A DNA stretch of 64,000 nucleotides from Nocardioides oleivorans (GCF_004137255.1 NZ_SDWT01000001.1:2542001-2606000); one strand, 5' to 3'. Shown: positions 1 through 8,743, counted from the first letter of the stretch. A program made the numbers and translations. Notes: generated by a model not told the origin, from the sequence alone.

Positions 1-181
1 CGTCGGCGTAGTTCTGCCAGCCTGCTCCACCTCCGTCCGCGGGCAGGAAGCCCGGGCTGCCGTTGGTGATGGCGTCCTGGCTCTTGAACGACAGCGAGAT
101 GATCCACGCCACCGGCAGCAGGCACCACACCAGGATGAGGACTGCGCCGATCACGACGCCGATCTTGTTCTTGGTGCTCAT
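1..181 (-). CDS. sugB: SugB-like trehalose ABC permease, N-terminal part (cut by window edge)
   Basis: About 60 codons are visible; the gene continues beyond the left edge. The ATG at 181 follows the stop of the preceding permease gene by one base, so the two are one operon. The visible part has a short basic N-terminus and one membrane segment (residues about 8-31), followed by the WIISLSFK type sequence typical of MalG/SugB family permeases. By family knowledge it is the second membrane subunit of a carbohydrate importer. The substrate (trehalose) is inferred from the SugA- and LpqY-like partners. The ATPase gene (sugC) is not visible and would lie further left if present. Confidence 0.7.
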   Translation of the reverse strand, partial: MSTKNKIGVVIGAVLILVWCLLPVAWIISLSFKSQDAITNGSPGFLPADGGGAGWQNYAD

Positions 182-182
182 C

Positions 183-1091
183 TCAGCCCTCCTGCCGTGC
201 GGCGGCCAGGTCGACGCGGAAGATCTTCACGATCAGGAAGGCGATCAGCAGCACCGACAAGAACAGCAGCACCGACAGCGCCGACCCGATCCCGAGCTGG
301 AACTGCTCGATGACTTGTCGGTAGGTCAGGAACGACACCGACTCGGTGCCCTGGGCTCCCGCCGTCATCACGAAGATGTTGTCGAAGATGCGGTAGGCGT
401 CGAGGGCGCGGAAGAGGACCGCCACCATGATCGCCGAGCGCATGTTGGGCAGGATCACCTTCCACAGCCGCTGCCACCAGGTGGCGCCGTCGACCTTGGC
501 GGCCTCGAGCATGTCCTCCGACACCTGCGCCAGGCCGGCGAGGAGCAGCAGCGACATGAACGGAGTGGTCTTCCAGATCTCGGAGACCATGATCGCGACG
601 ATGCCGCTGCCGAACTGGCCGAACCAGTTGAAGTCGTCACCGATGAACGGCAGCCAGCCGTTGACGAAGCCGTTGTTGTTGCTGAAGGCGAACTGCCACG
701 CGAAGCCCGAGACCACGGTGATGATGCCGTAGGGGATCAGGATCGAGGTGCGGATGATGCCGCGGGCGAAGATCACCCGGTGCATCACCATGGCGAAGAC
801 GAAGCCGATCACCAGCTCGAACGCCACCGTCACGACCATGATCAGCACGGTGACGGCCGTGTCACGCCAGAACAGCGAGTCGGTCAGGGCGGTGACGTAG
901 TTGCCCAGGCCGATGAACTCGCGGTCGTCGGGTGCGGTGAGGGAGTAGTTGAAGAGGCTGAGGTAGAGCGCCCGCAGCATCGGGAACGCGGTCACCAGCA
1001 GCATCAGGAAGATGGCGGGCGCCACCAGCCTGAGGCCCAGCCTGTTCTCGGCCCGGGAGCGGTCGCTCGCGGGGGCAGCAGCGGCACTCAC
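183..1091 (-). CDS. sugA: SugA-like trehalose ABC transporter permease
   Basis: 302 residues, integral membrane permease of a carbohydrate ABC importer. Several hydrophobic segments are visible. The EAA loop that docks on the ATPase lies at about residues 196-215 (EAA, then G, then I-LP). The stretches IGLGNY, ILIPYGI, WKTTPFMSLLLLAGLA and DAYRIFDNI match what I remember of mycobacterial SugA, so trehalose is the best substrate guess; other oligosaccharides are possible. The start is GTG at 1091, overlapping the stop of the binding-protein gene in a GTGA junction, which indicates translational coupling. The sugB-like gene follows one base after its stop. Confidence 0.8.
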   Translation of the reverse strand: MSAAAAPASDRSRAENRLGLRLVAPAIFLMLLVTAFPMLRALYLSLFNYSLTAPDDREFIGLGNYVTALTDSLFWRDTAVTVLIMVVTVAFELVIGFVFAMVMHRVIFARGIIRTSILIPYGIITVVSGFAWQFAFSNNNGFVNGWLPFIGDDFNWFGQFGSGIVAIMVSEIWKTTPFMSLLLLAGLAQVSEDMLEAAKVDGATWWQRLWKVILPNMRSAIMVAVLFRALDAYRIFDNIFVMTAGAQGTESVSFLTYRQVIEQFQLGIGSALSVLLFLSVLLIAFLIVKIFRVDLAAARQEG

Positions 1092-2428
1092 AGCAGCCTC
1101 TTTCCGGCCAGGACGTCGGCGAGGTACTCCGCCGACCGCTTCGGCGTCGAGTCGGGGTTGACCGACGTGGGGGAGTGCCAGACCGACTGCACAGCAGCCG
1201 AGATCTGGCTGTAGAACGGGCTCTTCGGCCGCGGTCCGCCCTCGTCCACGCTGGTGCGGTAGAGGTCGAGCAGGTCCTCGGGGAAGTCACCGGTGGCGGC
1301 GACCTCCTCGTAGGCCGAGTTGGTCGACGGCATCAGGCCGTCGTTGACGGCCAGGTCGACCTGGGCCTCGGTGGAGGTGATGCACTGGGCGGCCTCCATC
1401 GCGAAGTCACCGTTGTCGGAGTACGCCCCGACGCCGATGTCGATGCCGCCGATCGGGGGCTTGGACGCCTCGCCCTCGACCGTCTGGGGGTAGCGCGCCC
1501 AGCCGAGGTCGTCGAACTGCTGCTCGTCGGCGGGGCCGCCGGGCGAGCCGACGAGGCCCTTGTAGTTGGCGTAGACGAACGTCCAGTTGACCATGAACTC
1601 GCCGGGGCCCTCGGCCGGGAACATCTGGCCGAGGCTGGTGCCCTCGTTGGACACCGTGAAGTCGGCCTGGCGGGCCTTGCTGTCGGCGAGCTTCTGGATC
1701 ACGGCGGCCGCGTCACGCCCGGCGTCGCTGTCGAGGTCGACCTTCGCGTCGCGCCCGGCCTCGGTGTCGCTGACGATGTCGCCGCCGGCACCCTGCATCA
1801 GGGCGTTGATCCACACGACGTAGGCCTCGTACTTGTTGGCCTGCACGCCGACCGTGCCGCCCTCGTTGTCGGCGGCGTCGATGACCTGGTCCCACGTGAC
1901 CGGCTGGCTCATGTCGAGCCCGGCCGCCTCGGCGAGGGACTTGCGGTACCAGAGGACCTGCGTGTTGGCCCAGAGCGGGATGGCGTAGACCCCGTCGTCC
2001 CACGTGACCGTGTCGGCCGCGCCCTCGAGGTAGTCACCACCGTCGGTGATCTCACCGGCCAGGTCGTCCGGCACCTTCTCGAGCCAGCCGGCGTTGGCGA
2101 ACTCCGCCACGAAGACCGGGTCGAGGTTCATCAGGTCCGTCGACGAGTCCTGCGCCGCGAGCCGGCGCGCCAGCTGGGTGCGCTGGTCGGTCGCGCTCGA
2201 CGGGAGCTGCTGGACCGCGATGTCGTACTGGTCGGTGCTGCACTTCTCCGCGTAGGTGCGGAACGTGTCGACCCCGTCGGGGTTGACGTACCAGTTCAGC
2301 GTGGGTGTGCCCGAGTCGCCTCCGCAAGCCGTCAGGAGGCTGCCGGCGAGGGCCAGTGTGGCCACCGATCCGGCGATGCGCCTTCCCCCTGGGCGACCCC
2401 GCGAACGCGACGATGATCGTGATGCCAT
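1088..2428 (-). CDS. lpqY: LpqY-like sugar-binding lipoprotein of an ABC importer
   Basis: 446 residues. The basic N-terminus, hydrophobic stretch and lipobox LTAC with Cys35 predict a lipid-anchored extracytoplasmic protein. The rest fits the type 1 extracellular solute-binding family: LPSSATDQRTQLARRL near the start, the LWANTQVLWYRK segment, and a C-terminal region naming a substrate-binding cleft. It should capture the sugar and hand it to the SugA/SugB-like permeases encoded directly downstream. The ATG at 2428 has AGGAGG a few bases upstream. It is the first gene of the operon and is divergent from galactokinase. The trehalose assignment rests mainly on the SugA-like partner. Confidence 0.72.
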   Translation of the reverse strand: MASRSSSRSRGRPGGRRIAGSVATLALAGSLLTACGGDSGTPTLNWYVNPDGVDTFRTYAEKCSTDQYDIAVQQLPSSATDQRTQLARRLAAQDSSTDLMNLDPVFVAEFANAGWLEKVPDDLAGEITDGGDYLEGAADTVTWDDGVYAIPLWANTQVLWYRKSLAEAAGLDMSQPVTWDQVIDAADNEGGTVGVQANKYEAYVVWINALMQGAGGDIVSDTEAGRDAKVDLDSDAGRDAAAVIQKLADSKARQADFTVSNEGTSLGQMFPAEGPGEFMVNWTFVYANYKGLVGSPGGPADEQQFDDLGWARYPQTVEGEASKPPIGGIDIGVGAYSDNGDFAMEAAQCITSTEAQVDLAVNDGLMPSTNSAYEEVAATGDFPEDLLDLYRTSVDEGGPRPKSPFYSQISAAVQSVWHSPTSVNPDSTPKRSAEYLADVLAGKRLL

Positions 2429-2460
2429 GCGCCCTCCTATGTATGACGTCGATCACTGGT

Positions 2461-2477
2461 CTATCCGGTGGCGATAG
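2461..2477. promoter_or_regulatory. Candidate operator between sugar ABC operon and galK
   Basis: In the 112-bp divergent promoter region there is a small inverted repeat, CTATC - 7 nt - GATAG. It lies between the lpqY-like start (2428) and the galK start (2541), where a shared sugar-responsive repressor could bind. The arms are only 5 bp, so this is weak evidence. I see no classical LacI-type operator. Confidence 0.25.
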
Positions 2478-2540
2478 GGTTTGGCAACCGCACCCCCTCC
2501 CTTCGAGATACCGCGGAATCCGCAACCTGAGAGGCCTGTC

Positions 2541-3635
2541 GTGAGTCGTTGGTTCGCGCCCGGACGCATCAACCTGATCGGCGAGCACACCGACTACAAC
2601 GACGGGTTCGTGCTGCCCCTGGCCCTGGCGATGGGGTGCACGACGACACTGTCGAGCGCCGCCGACGGGTGGACGGTGACCTCGGCCCAGACCTCGGACG
2701 AGGTGCGGGTCGATCCCTCCGGCCTCGCCGACCGGCCCGAGGTCCCGGACTGGGCCACCTACGTCCTGGGTGCGCTGTGGCTGCTGACCGACGACGGCGT
2801 CGACGTGCCGCCCCTGCGGCTGGAGGTCGACTCCGACGTGCCCACGGGGGCAGGGCTCTCCTCGTCCGCCGCGCTGGTGTGCTCCGTGGTGTGCGCGCTC
2901 GACGACCACCTCGGCCTCGACCTCGGTCCGGCCGGGCTGCTGTCGCTGAGCCGGCGGGTGGAGAACGACGCCGTCGGTGCCGCCACCGGCGGCATGGACC
3001 AGCTCGTCAGCCTCCGCGGCGAGGCGGGGAACGCCCTGTTCTGCGACATGCGTGACCTCACCTCGGAGCCGGTGCCGTTCGACCCCGAGGCCTCGGGGCT
3101 CACCCTCGTCGTGGTCGACACGCGCGCGCCGCACCGCCACGCCGACGGGGAGTACGCCGCCCGCCGCGACGGCTGCGAGGAGGCCGCGCGCCGGCTCGGG
3201 GTGACCGCGCTGCGCGACGTGACCGCGTCAGATCTTGACGATGCCTTGAGCCGCCTGGACGACGAGGAGCTGCGCCGCTACGTGCGCCACGTCGTCACCG
3301 AGGACGCCCGGGTGCTGTCGGCGGTCGAGATCATGCGGGCCGGGCGGCTCGACGGGCTCGGGCCGCTGCTCACCGCGTCCCACGCCTCGATGCGTGACGA
3401 CTTCCGGATCACGGTGCCCGAGGTCGACACCGCCGCAGAGGCCCTGCTGGCGGCGGGCGCCGTCGGGTCCCGGATGACCGGCGGTGGCTTCGGCGGCTGC
3501 GTGATCGGGCTGGTGCCCTCGGACGCGGTCGACGCGGCGGGCGACGCCGTACGCCGTGCCTTCGCCGGCGCCGGCTTCGGCGAGCCGACCGTCTTCACCG
3601 CCGCCCCGGAGGCGGGGGCGCGGCCGGTCAGCTAG
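2541..3635 (+). CDS. galK: Galactokinase
   Basis: ATP-dependent phosphorylation of galactose to galactose-1-phosphate, first step of the Leloir pathway, cytoplasmic. From the GTG at 2541 the protein has 364 residues. The galactokinase signature (GRINLIGEHTDYN) is at residues 9-20, the GHMP ATP-binding loop (PTGAGLSSSAA) at about 101-111, and the third GHMP motif (MTGGGFGGC) near the C-terminus. I chose 2541 because GAGAGG lies 6 bases upstream and the signature begins at the usual distance; an in-frame TTG at 2481 would add 20 unlikely residues. No galT or galE is next to it. Its end overlaps the convergent hydrolase gene by 8 bp. Confidence 0.93.
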   Translation: MSRWFAPGRINLIGEHTDYNDGFVLPLALAMGCTTTLSSAADGWTVTSAQTSDEVRVDPSGLADRPEVPDWATYVLGALWLLTDDGVDVPPLRLEVDSDVPTGAGLSSSAALVCSVVCALDDHLGLDLGPAGLLSLSRRVENDAVGAATGGMDQLVSLRGEAGNALFCDMRDLTSEPVPFDPEASGLTLVVVDTRAPHRHADGEYAARRDGCEEAARRLGVTALRDVTASDLDDALSRLDDEELRRYVRHVVTEDARVLSAVEIMRAGRLDGLGPLLTASHASMRDDFRITVPEVDTAAEALLAAGAVGSRMTGGGFGGCVIGLVPSDAVDAAGDAVRRAFAGAGFGEPTVFTAAPEAGARPVS

Positions 3636-4551
3636 CCGCGTCGGCGGTGCGCCCGATGGCCTCGACGACCTGGCTCCACAGCTCCGGCGGCAGGTCGTGG
3701 CCCATCCCGTCGATCGTGATGAGCTCGGCGCCGGGGATCGCCGCGGCGGTCGAGCGGCCGCCGCTGACGTGCACCATCTTGTCGGCCGTGCCGTGGATGA
3801 CGAGGGCCGGCACCCGGAGGCTGCGCAGCCGGTGGGTGCGGTCCTCCTGCTTGAGGATCGCCATCATCTGGCGCATCATCCCGCTCGCGCTGTAGCCGCG
3901 GTCGAAGGTCTCGCCGGCCCGCTTCGCCAGCTTCTCGGGCGTCGTCGGGAACTCGGGGGATCCGATCACGCCCCAGAAGGCCACGCTGGTCTCGACGTAG
4001 GACTCGCGGCCCGGCTTCCGCGGCGCCAGGAGCGCGGGGATGATCCGCGGGTCCTGCCAGCCGACCGTCCGGCGACCGGTGGTCGACATGATGCTCGTCA
4101 GCGAGCGCACCCGCTTGGGGTGCTCGACGGCGATGGTCTGCACGACCATGCCGCCCATCGAGATGCCGGCCACGTGCGCGGAGTCCCAGCCGAGGTGGTC
4201 CATCAGCGCGACGCCGTCGGAGGCCAGGTCGCTCATGGAGTACGGCGCCTTGGCCTTGCGTCCGCTGAACGCCCGGACCAGCTGGCCACGGCTCACCCGC
4301 GCCCGGATCCGCGTGGAACGACCGGTGTCGCGGTTGTCGTAGCGCACGACGAAGAAGCCGGCGGAGGCGAGCAGGCGGCAGAAGTCCTCGTCCCACCAGT
4401 TCATCGGGCCGCCGAGCCCCATGACGAGCAGCATCGGCTCGCCGTCGGGGTCGCCGAACGTCTGGTAGCAGAGCTCGACCTCGTTGCCGACGGGAGCGAA
4501 GAGCTCCTCGGACACGGCTGGCGCCTCGGTGCTGACGCGGCGTGAAGACAT
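3628..4551 (-). CDS. Alpha/beta hydrolase
   Basis: 307 residues from the ATG at 4551 (an in-frame start 15 bases upstream is possible). The alpha/beta hydrolase fold is supported by the GISMGG nucleophile elbow (Ser131), an acid in IHGTADKM (about Asp256) and a His in DGMGHDLP (about His284). An oxyanion-type MGLGGP stretch precedes the WWDEDFC and YDNRDTGRST segments, which recur in lipase/esterase-like actinobacterial hydrolases. The substrate cannot be read from the sequence. No signal peptide is seen, so it is probably cytoplasmic. It is divergent from the hydrolase gene at 4642 and convergent with galK. Confidence 0.85.
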   Translation of the reverse strand: MSSRRVSTEAPAVSEELFAPVGNEVELCYQTFGDPDGEPMLLVMGLGGPMNWWDEDFCRLLASAGFFVVRYDNRDTGRSTRIRARVSRGQLVRAFSGRKAKAPYSMSDLASDGVALMDHLGWDSAHVAGISMGGMVVQTIAVEHPKRVRSLTSIMSTTGRRTVGWQDPRIIPALLAPRKPGRESYVETSVAFWGVIGSPEFPTTPEKLAKRAGETFDRGYSASGMMRQMMAILKQEDRTHRLRSLRVPALVIHGTADKMVHVSGGRSTAAAIPGAELITIDGMGHDLPPELWSQVVEAIGRTADAAS

Positions 4552-4592
4552 GGTCCCAGTGAACACGACGGCATACCCAAAACGATGCAGAG

Positions 4593-4608
4593 TGGGGGAT
4601 GTCCCCCA
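4593..4608. promoter_or_regulatory. Perfect-arm palindrome between two divergent hydrolase genes
   Basis: TGGGGGA - TG - TCCCCCA forms a 16-bp inverted repeat with 7-bp perfect arms. It lies between the starts of the hydrolase genes at 4551 (-) and 4642 (+), a normal place for a dimeric repressor or activator. No cognate regulator is encoded nearby, so the link is inferred from position and symmetry only. Confidence 0.4.
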
Positions 4609-4641
4609 TTCCGTGGGGCTTCTGGGCTAGGTTCGGCGATT

Positions 4642-5475
4642 GTGACGCAGCGCACAGTGGCGACGTTCCTGACGCCGGAGGGCTTCTCGCAGCCCTCCGC
4701 GGTCGCCGTCCTGCGCGAGGGTCGCGTGGTCTCGGAGGCGGGTCGCTACGCCGTGCGGGCGTTGGGCTCCCGCGGGTCGCGACGGCGTACGCCGTGCGGC
4801 TCGACGCCCGTCCGCGTGGCCGAGCCGGTCCTGCTGGTGCCGGGCTTCCTGGCCGGCGACTCCTCGCTCGCGCCGATGAGCCGGGCCCTGCGGTGGGACG
4901 GCTTCCGCACCTACCGGTCCGACATCCGCGCGAACGTCGGGTGCACGCTGGCCGCCGCCGCGCAGCTCGAGGCACGGCTCGAGGAGATCTCCCAGCGCCG
5001 TGGCTCGCGGGTCCGGATCGTGGGGCACAGCCTCGGCGGGATGCTCGCGCGCGGCGTCGCCGCCCGGCGCCCCGACCTCGTCGCCGGCATCGTCACCATG
5101 GGCAGCCCGATGCTGGCGCCCGGTGCGCACCACGTCTCCCTGGCCCGCAGCGTCGACCTCCTGGTGCGCCTCAACCGGGCCGGGATGCGGCACCTGATGG
5201 CCGAGGACTGCGTGGCGGGCCACTGTGCGCGGGAGAGCTTCGACCAGGCGCGGGCGCCGCTCCCCGACGACGTCGACTTCACCGCGATCTACTCGCGCCG
5301 CGACGGCATCGTCGACTGGCGAGCGTGCATCGACCCGATCGCCACGGCGGTCGAGGTGCGCTCGTCGCACCTGGGCATGGCCTTCGACCCGGCCGTGATC
5401 GCCGCGGTCACCGCCGCGCTGCGACCGGTGGTGCCGTTGTCAGTTGTCGAAGTCGATCGTGGAGAGATTGCGTAG
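4642..5475 (+). CDS. Alpha/beta hydrolase, lipase-like
   Basis: 277 residues from the GTG at 4642 (in-frame codons further upstream run into the promoter). A GFLAGD segment after the first strand, the GHSLGGM elbow with Ser130, an acid in [10 protein letters not shown] (about residue 233) and a His in SSHLGM (about 256) give a plausible triad. The nucleophile context and the VTMGSPM stretch after it resemble PGAP1/lipase class hydrolases, so a lipid ester substrate is likely but unproven. No convincing signal peptide. Its last 36 bases overlap the 3-prime end of the convergent glpX gene. Confidence 0.8.
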   Translation: MTQRTVATFLTPEGFSQPSAVAVLREGRVVSEAGRYAVRALGSRGSRRRTPCGSTPVRVAEPVLLVPGFLAGDSSLAPMSRALRWDGFRTYRSDIRANVGCTLAAAAQLEARLEEISQRRGSRVRIVGHSLGGMLARGVAARRPDLVAGIVTMGSPMLAPGAHHVSLARSVDLLVRLNRAGMRHLMAEDCVAGHCARESFDQARAPLPDDVDFTAIYSRRDGIVDWRACIDPIATAVEVRSSHLGMAFDPAVIAAVTAALRPVVPLSVVEVDRGEIA

Positions 5476-6444
5476 CTTCGAGAGCTGGTGCTCGGCCGTG
5501 ATCGAGCGGACGGTGCCGCTGCGCGAGCGCATCACGAGGGAGTGGGTCGTCACGCCGTCGCCGCGGTAGCGCACGCCACGCATCAGCTCGCCGTCGGTGA
5601 TGCCGGTGGCCACGAAGAACGCGTCGTCGCCGGTGACCAGGTCGTCGGTGCCCAGCACGAAGTCGCGGTCGAGGTTGTGCCCGGCGTCGAGCGCCCGCTG
5701 CCGCTCGTCGTCGTCCTGCGGCCAGAGCTGGCCCTGGATCTTGCCGCCGATGCACTTCATCGCACACGCCGTGATGATGCCCTCGGGGGTGCCGCCGACG
5801 CCGAGCATCAGGTCGACGCCTGTGTCGGGACGGGCGGCCATGATCGCGCCGGCGACGTCGCCGTCGGTGATGTACTTGATCCGCGCCCCGGTCTCGCGGA
5901 TCTCCTCCACCAGCCGCGCGTGGCGGGGCCGGTCCAGCAGCACGACGGTGACGTCGTGGATCGAGATGCCCTTGGCCTTCGCGACGCGGGCGATGTTCTC
6001 CTTGACCGGCAGCCGGATGTCGACCTGGTCGGCGGCCTCGGGCCCGGTGGCCAGCTTGTCCATGTAGAAGACGGCGCTCGGGTCGTACATCGAGCCGCGC
6101 GGCGAGACCGCAAGCACGGAGATCGCGTTGCTCATGCCCTTGGCGGTGAGCGTCGTGCCGTCGATCGGGTCGACGGCGACGTCGCACTCGGGGCCCGTGC
6201 CGTCGCCGACCTCCTCGCCGTTGAAGAGCATGGGGGCGTTGTCCTTCTCGCCCTCGCCGATCACGACCGTGCCGCGCATCTCGACGGTGGCGATCATGTA
6301 GCGCATCGCCTCGACCGCGACGCCGTCCGCGTCGTTCTTGTCGCCGCGACCGACCCAGCGGCCGGCGGCCATGGCGGCTGACTCGGTCACCCGCACGAGC
6401 TCGAGGGCGAGGTTGCGTTCGGGCTGCGGGGCGCTGGCGCTCAT
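5440..6444 (-). CDS. glpX: Class II fructose-1,6-bisphosphatase (GlpX)
   Basis: 334 residues, cytoplasmic, dephosphorylates fructose-1,6-bisphosphate in gluconeogenesis. GEGEKD (63-68) and VDPIDGTT (91-98) are the metal and phosphate binding motifs of the GlpX family, and [12 protein letters not shown] further on is also typical. The length matches the family. ATG start at 6444. A DUF4245 gene lies divergently upstream, the same order as around the mycobacterial glpX. Its C-terminal coding region overlaps the opposite hydrolase gene by 36 bp, so read-through between the two would make antisense RNA. Confidence 0.95.
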   Translation of the reverse strand: MSASAPQPERNLALELVRVTESAAMAAGRWVGRGDKNDADGVAVEAMRYMIATVEMRGTVVIGEGEKDNAPMLFNGEEVGDGTGPECDVAVDPIDGTTLTAKGMSNAISVLAVSPRGSMYDPSAVFYMDKLATGPEAADQVDIRLPVKENIARVAKAKGISIHDVTVVLLDRPRHARLVEEIRETGARIKYITDGDVAGAIMAARPDTGVDLMLGVGGTPEGIITACAMKCIGGKIQGQLWPQDDDERQRALDAGHNLDRDFVLGTDDLVTGDDAFFVATGITDGELMRGVRYRGDGVTTHSLVMRSRSGTVRSITAEHQLSKLRNLSTIDFDN

Positions 6445-6488
6445 GGGGCGGATGCTATCGGCCGGGCACGGACTGGGAGGATGGGCCC

Positions 6489-7028
6489 GTGAGTGAGCAG
6501 CCGAGCCGGTACAACCGCTCGTTCGGTGGCATGACCGGCGCCCTGATCGTCACGGTCCTGTTCGTGCTGGCCTTCGTCGCGTGGCGCGGGGTCTTCCGCA
6601 CCGACACCGACGACACGCCCACCCCGGTGGACTGGCAGGCGAGCGTCGAGCTGGCCGAGCGGGCCGGCTACCCCGCCGTGCACCCGCGCGAGCTGCCCGC
6701 CGGCTGGACGGCCACGAGCGTGGACCCGATCTTCGGCAGCGACGACCCGCGCTGGGGCCTGGGCATCCTCACCGACGACGGGAAGTTCGTCGGCATCCGC
6801 CAGGAGCGCACCTCGGTCGACGACCTCGTCGAGACCTACGTCGACGAGAAGGCCGACCCCGGCGACGACGCGACCGTGCCGTCGGACATCACCGACACCT
6901 GGCAGACCTGGTCCGACGACGGCGGCGACCACGGCCTCTCGACCGAGGTCGGCGACGACGCCCTGCTCGTCTACGGCTCCGCGCCGGTCGAGGACCTCGA
7001 GGCCTTCATCGGCCTCCTGACGCAGTAG
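6489..7028 (+). CDS. DUF4245 membrane-anchored protein
   Basis: 179 residues from a GTG at 6489. A cytoplasmic tail of about 13 residues is followed by one membrane helix (about 14-34) and an acidic extracytoplasmic domain ([36 protein letters not shown]). This is the DUF4245 pattern; the function is unknown. The gene sits next to glpX and upstream of the exonuclease VII genes, as in other actinobacteria, which supports the family call. A cluster of repeats follows its stop codon and may end transcription. Confidence 0.85.
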   Translation: MSEQPSRYNRSFGGMTGALIVTVLFVLAFVAWRGVFRTDTDDTPTPVDWQASVELAERAGYPAVHPRELPAGWTATSVDPIFGSDDPRWGLGILTDDGKFVGIRQERTSVDDLVETYVDEKADPGDDATVPSDITDTWQTWSDDGGDHGLSTEVGDDALLVYGSAPVEDLEAFIGLLTQ

Positions 7029-7041
7029 CCGCCCCTCCGCC

Positions 7042-7172
7042 CTCGAGCGGTGAGTGAGCCACGATCTGATCGCTCACAACCTGCGTCACCCACGGCTCGA
7101 GCGGTGAGTGAGACACGATCTGATCGCTCACAACCTGCGTCACCCACGGCTCGAGCGGTGAGTGAGCCACAT
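7042..7172. repeat. Tandem 54-bp repeat, two full copies and a partial third
   Basis: Units run 7042-7095 and 7096-7149, differing at one base (GAGCC versus GAGAC), with a third partial unit from 7150. Each unit contains GTGAGC - 12 nt - GCTCAC, and an outer GGTGA paired with TCACC, so each can form a hairpin. The first bases (GCGGTGAGTGAGCCAC) are the same as the left arm of the 50-bp palindromes at 7155 and 45172, so all belong to one repeat family. The array sits between convergent genes (DUF4245 and xseB). Confidence 0.85.
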
Positions 7173-7204
7173 TCGACGGCCTCGAGATGTGGCTGTGACA
7201 CCGC
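7155..7204. repeat. Dispersed imperfect palindrome, copy A
   Basis: Outer arms GCGGTG (7155-7160) and CACCGC (7199-7204), inner arms GCCACAT (7166-7172) and ATGTGGC (7187-7193), a 5x5 unpaired internal region and a 14-nt loop. It is fused to the end of the tandem repeat array. The same plan recurs at 7236 and 45172. Confidence 0.8.
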
Positions 7205-7235
7205 CCATCGAGGGCGTACGGCGTGTTGCTGAGGC

Positions 7236-7287
7236 AGCGGTGGCAGACCCACATCCGGCGACTCTGGAATGTGGGTGTGACACCGCT
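7236..7287. repeat. Dispersed imperfect palindrome, copy B
   Basis: Outer arms AGCGGTG (7236-7242) and CACCGCT (7281-7287), inner arms CCCACAT (7248-7254) and ATGTGGG (7269-7275), 14-nt loop. Compared with copies A and C, the first inner pair is C-G instead of G-C, a change on both arms that keeps the pairing. It lies 6 bases after the xseB stop on the minus strand, so it could also act as the end of that transcript. Confidence 0.8.
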
Positions 7288-7293
7288 CGGGTG

Positions 7294-7497
7294 TCAGTCG
7301 TCCGACTCGGCGTCCATCGCCTCGTCGAGGCGCTTGCGGGCGCCGTCGAGCCACTGCTGGCAGACCTTGGCGAGCGCCTCGCCGCGCTCCCACAGGGCGA
7401 GCGACTCCTCGAGGGTGGTCCCGCCCGCCTCGAGGGTGCGGACCACCTCGATGAGCTCCTCGCGGGCCTCCTCGTAGGTGGGGGTGGCCTCACTCAT
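7294..7497 (-). CDS. xseB: Exodeoxyribonuclease VII small subunit
   Basis: 67 residues, a normal length for XseB. The [16 protein letters not shown] start, the [20 protein letters not shown] centre and an acidic tail (DAESDD) are typical of this helical subunit, which binds XseA in several copies to form the single-strand nuclease used in mismatch repair and recombination. It overlaps the end of xseA by 8 bp, consistent with translational coupling in an xseA-xseB operon. Confidence 0.95.
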   Translation of the reverse strand: MSEATPTYEEAREELIEVVRTLEAGGTTLEESLALWERGEALAKVCQQWLDGARKRLDEAMDAESDD

Positions 7498-8743
7498 CGG
7501 GATCCTCCTCGATCAGACGTGCTTCTTCGATGCGGTCGGTGGTGGCGTGGATCCGGCCGTCGGCGACCCGGACCGAGACGGCGGCCCCGGCGGCGGCCTG
7601 CGCGACCGAGGTGACGACGTGGCCGTCGGCGTCCTGGAGGACGGCGTACCCGCGTCGGAGCGTCGCCAGCGGCGACAGCCCCTGGGCGCGTGCGCGGTGG
7701 TGGCCGATGTCGTCGGCAGCGCGGTCGAGGCGGTGCGAGAGCGTACGACGGGCGCGCGCCAGGAGGTCGTCGAGCTCGTCGGAGCGTGCGGACAGCAGGT
7801 TGCGGGGGTCGGCCATGGCCGGACGCGAGCGGACCTGGGCGAGCCACTCCTGCTCACGGGCGATGCGCTGGGTGATCACCTGTCGCAACCGGTCGCGGGC
7901 CCACGTGACGCCGTGCGCCTCCTCGGCCATGTCGGGCACGACCAGCTTGGCGGCGTCGGTCGGGGTGGAGGCGCGGATGTCGGCGACGAGGTCGAGCAGC
8001 GGCTGGTCGGGCTCGTGCCCGATCGCGGACACCACGGGCGTACGCATGCCGTGCACGGCCCGGAGCAGCGCCTCGTCGGAGAAGGGGAGGAGGTCCTCGA
8101 TGGAGCCGCCGCCTCGGGCGACGACGATGACGTCGACCTCGGCGTTGCGCTCGAGCCGGTCGAGCGCCTCCATCACCTCGGCGGCGGATCGGGTGCCCTG
8201 CATCGCGGCGTAGGCCACCTCGAACTGCACGGCGGGCCAGCGGCGGCGGGCGTTCTCCAGGACGTCGCGCTCGGCTGCGCTGTTGGGCGCGGTCACCAGG
8301 CCGACGCGGCCGGGGAGGAACGGCAGGTCGCGCTTGAGCTCGGGGGCGAAGAGGCCCTCGGCGGCGAGGAGCTGGCGGCGACGCTCGAGCCGCGCGAGCA
8401 GCTCGCCGATCCCGACCATCCGGATCTCGCGCGCGGCGAGCGAGAACGAGCCGCGGTTGGCGTAGAAGCTCGGCCGGGCGTGGACGACGACGCTGGCGCC
8501 CTCGACGAGGGGAGGGTTCATCGAGTCGACGAGCGAGCGCGCGCACGTGAGGGTGACCGAGATGTCGGCGACCGTGTCGCGCAGGGTCATGAAGACGGTC
8601 TGCATGCCGGGACGGCGGTTGACCTGCGCGATCTGGCCCTCGACCCAGACCCCGCCGAGCTTGTCGATCCACTGGCTGACCGCGTTGGCCACCGCGCGCA
8701 CGGGGGCCGGGGACTCGGCCGTGGCGTCGCGGAGTGAGGGCAC
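7490..8743 (-). CDS. xseA: Exodeoxyribonuclease VII large subunit
   Basis: 417 residues, catalytic subunit of exonuclease VII, which degrades single-stranded DNA from both ends to oligonucleotides. The N-terminal OB-fold (about residues 20-110) has [12 protein letters not shown]; the catalytic region contains [13 protein letters not shown], a [21 protein letters not shown] segment and [21 protein letters not shown], all conserved family blocks. The C-terminal part is helical and binds XseB. Start GTG at 8743; ispH is divergent 48 bp away. Confidence 0.95.
   Translation of the reverse strand: MPSLRDATAESPAPVRAVANAVSQWIDKLGGVWVEGQIAQVNRRPGMQTVFMTLRDTVADISVTLTCARSLVDSMNPPLVEGASVVVHARPSFYANRGSFSLAAREIRMVGIGELLARLERRRQLLAAEGLFAPELKRDLPFLPGRVGLVTAPNSAAERDVLENARRRWPAVQFEVAYAAMQGTRSAAEVMEALDRLERNAEVDVIVVARGGGSIEDLLPFSDEALLRAVHGMRTPVVSAIGHEPDQPLLDLVADIRASTPTDAAKLVVPDMAEEAHGVTWARDRLRQVITQRIAREQEWLAQVRSRPAMADPRNLLSARSDELDDLLARARRTLSHRLDRAADDIGHHRARAQGLSPLATLRRGYAVLQDADGHVVTSVAQAAAGAAVSVRVADGRIHATTDRIEEARLIEEDPDE

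Noticed and set aside
1..3635. ABC importer and galactokinase as one galactose uptake system
   Set aside because: The permease and binding protein resemble the trehalose SugA/LpqY group, and no galT or galE is present; proximity may be chance.
7042..7172. Possible CRISPR array
   Set aside because: Units are adjacent tandem copies without unique spacers, and no cas genes are nearby.
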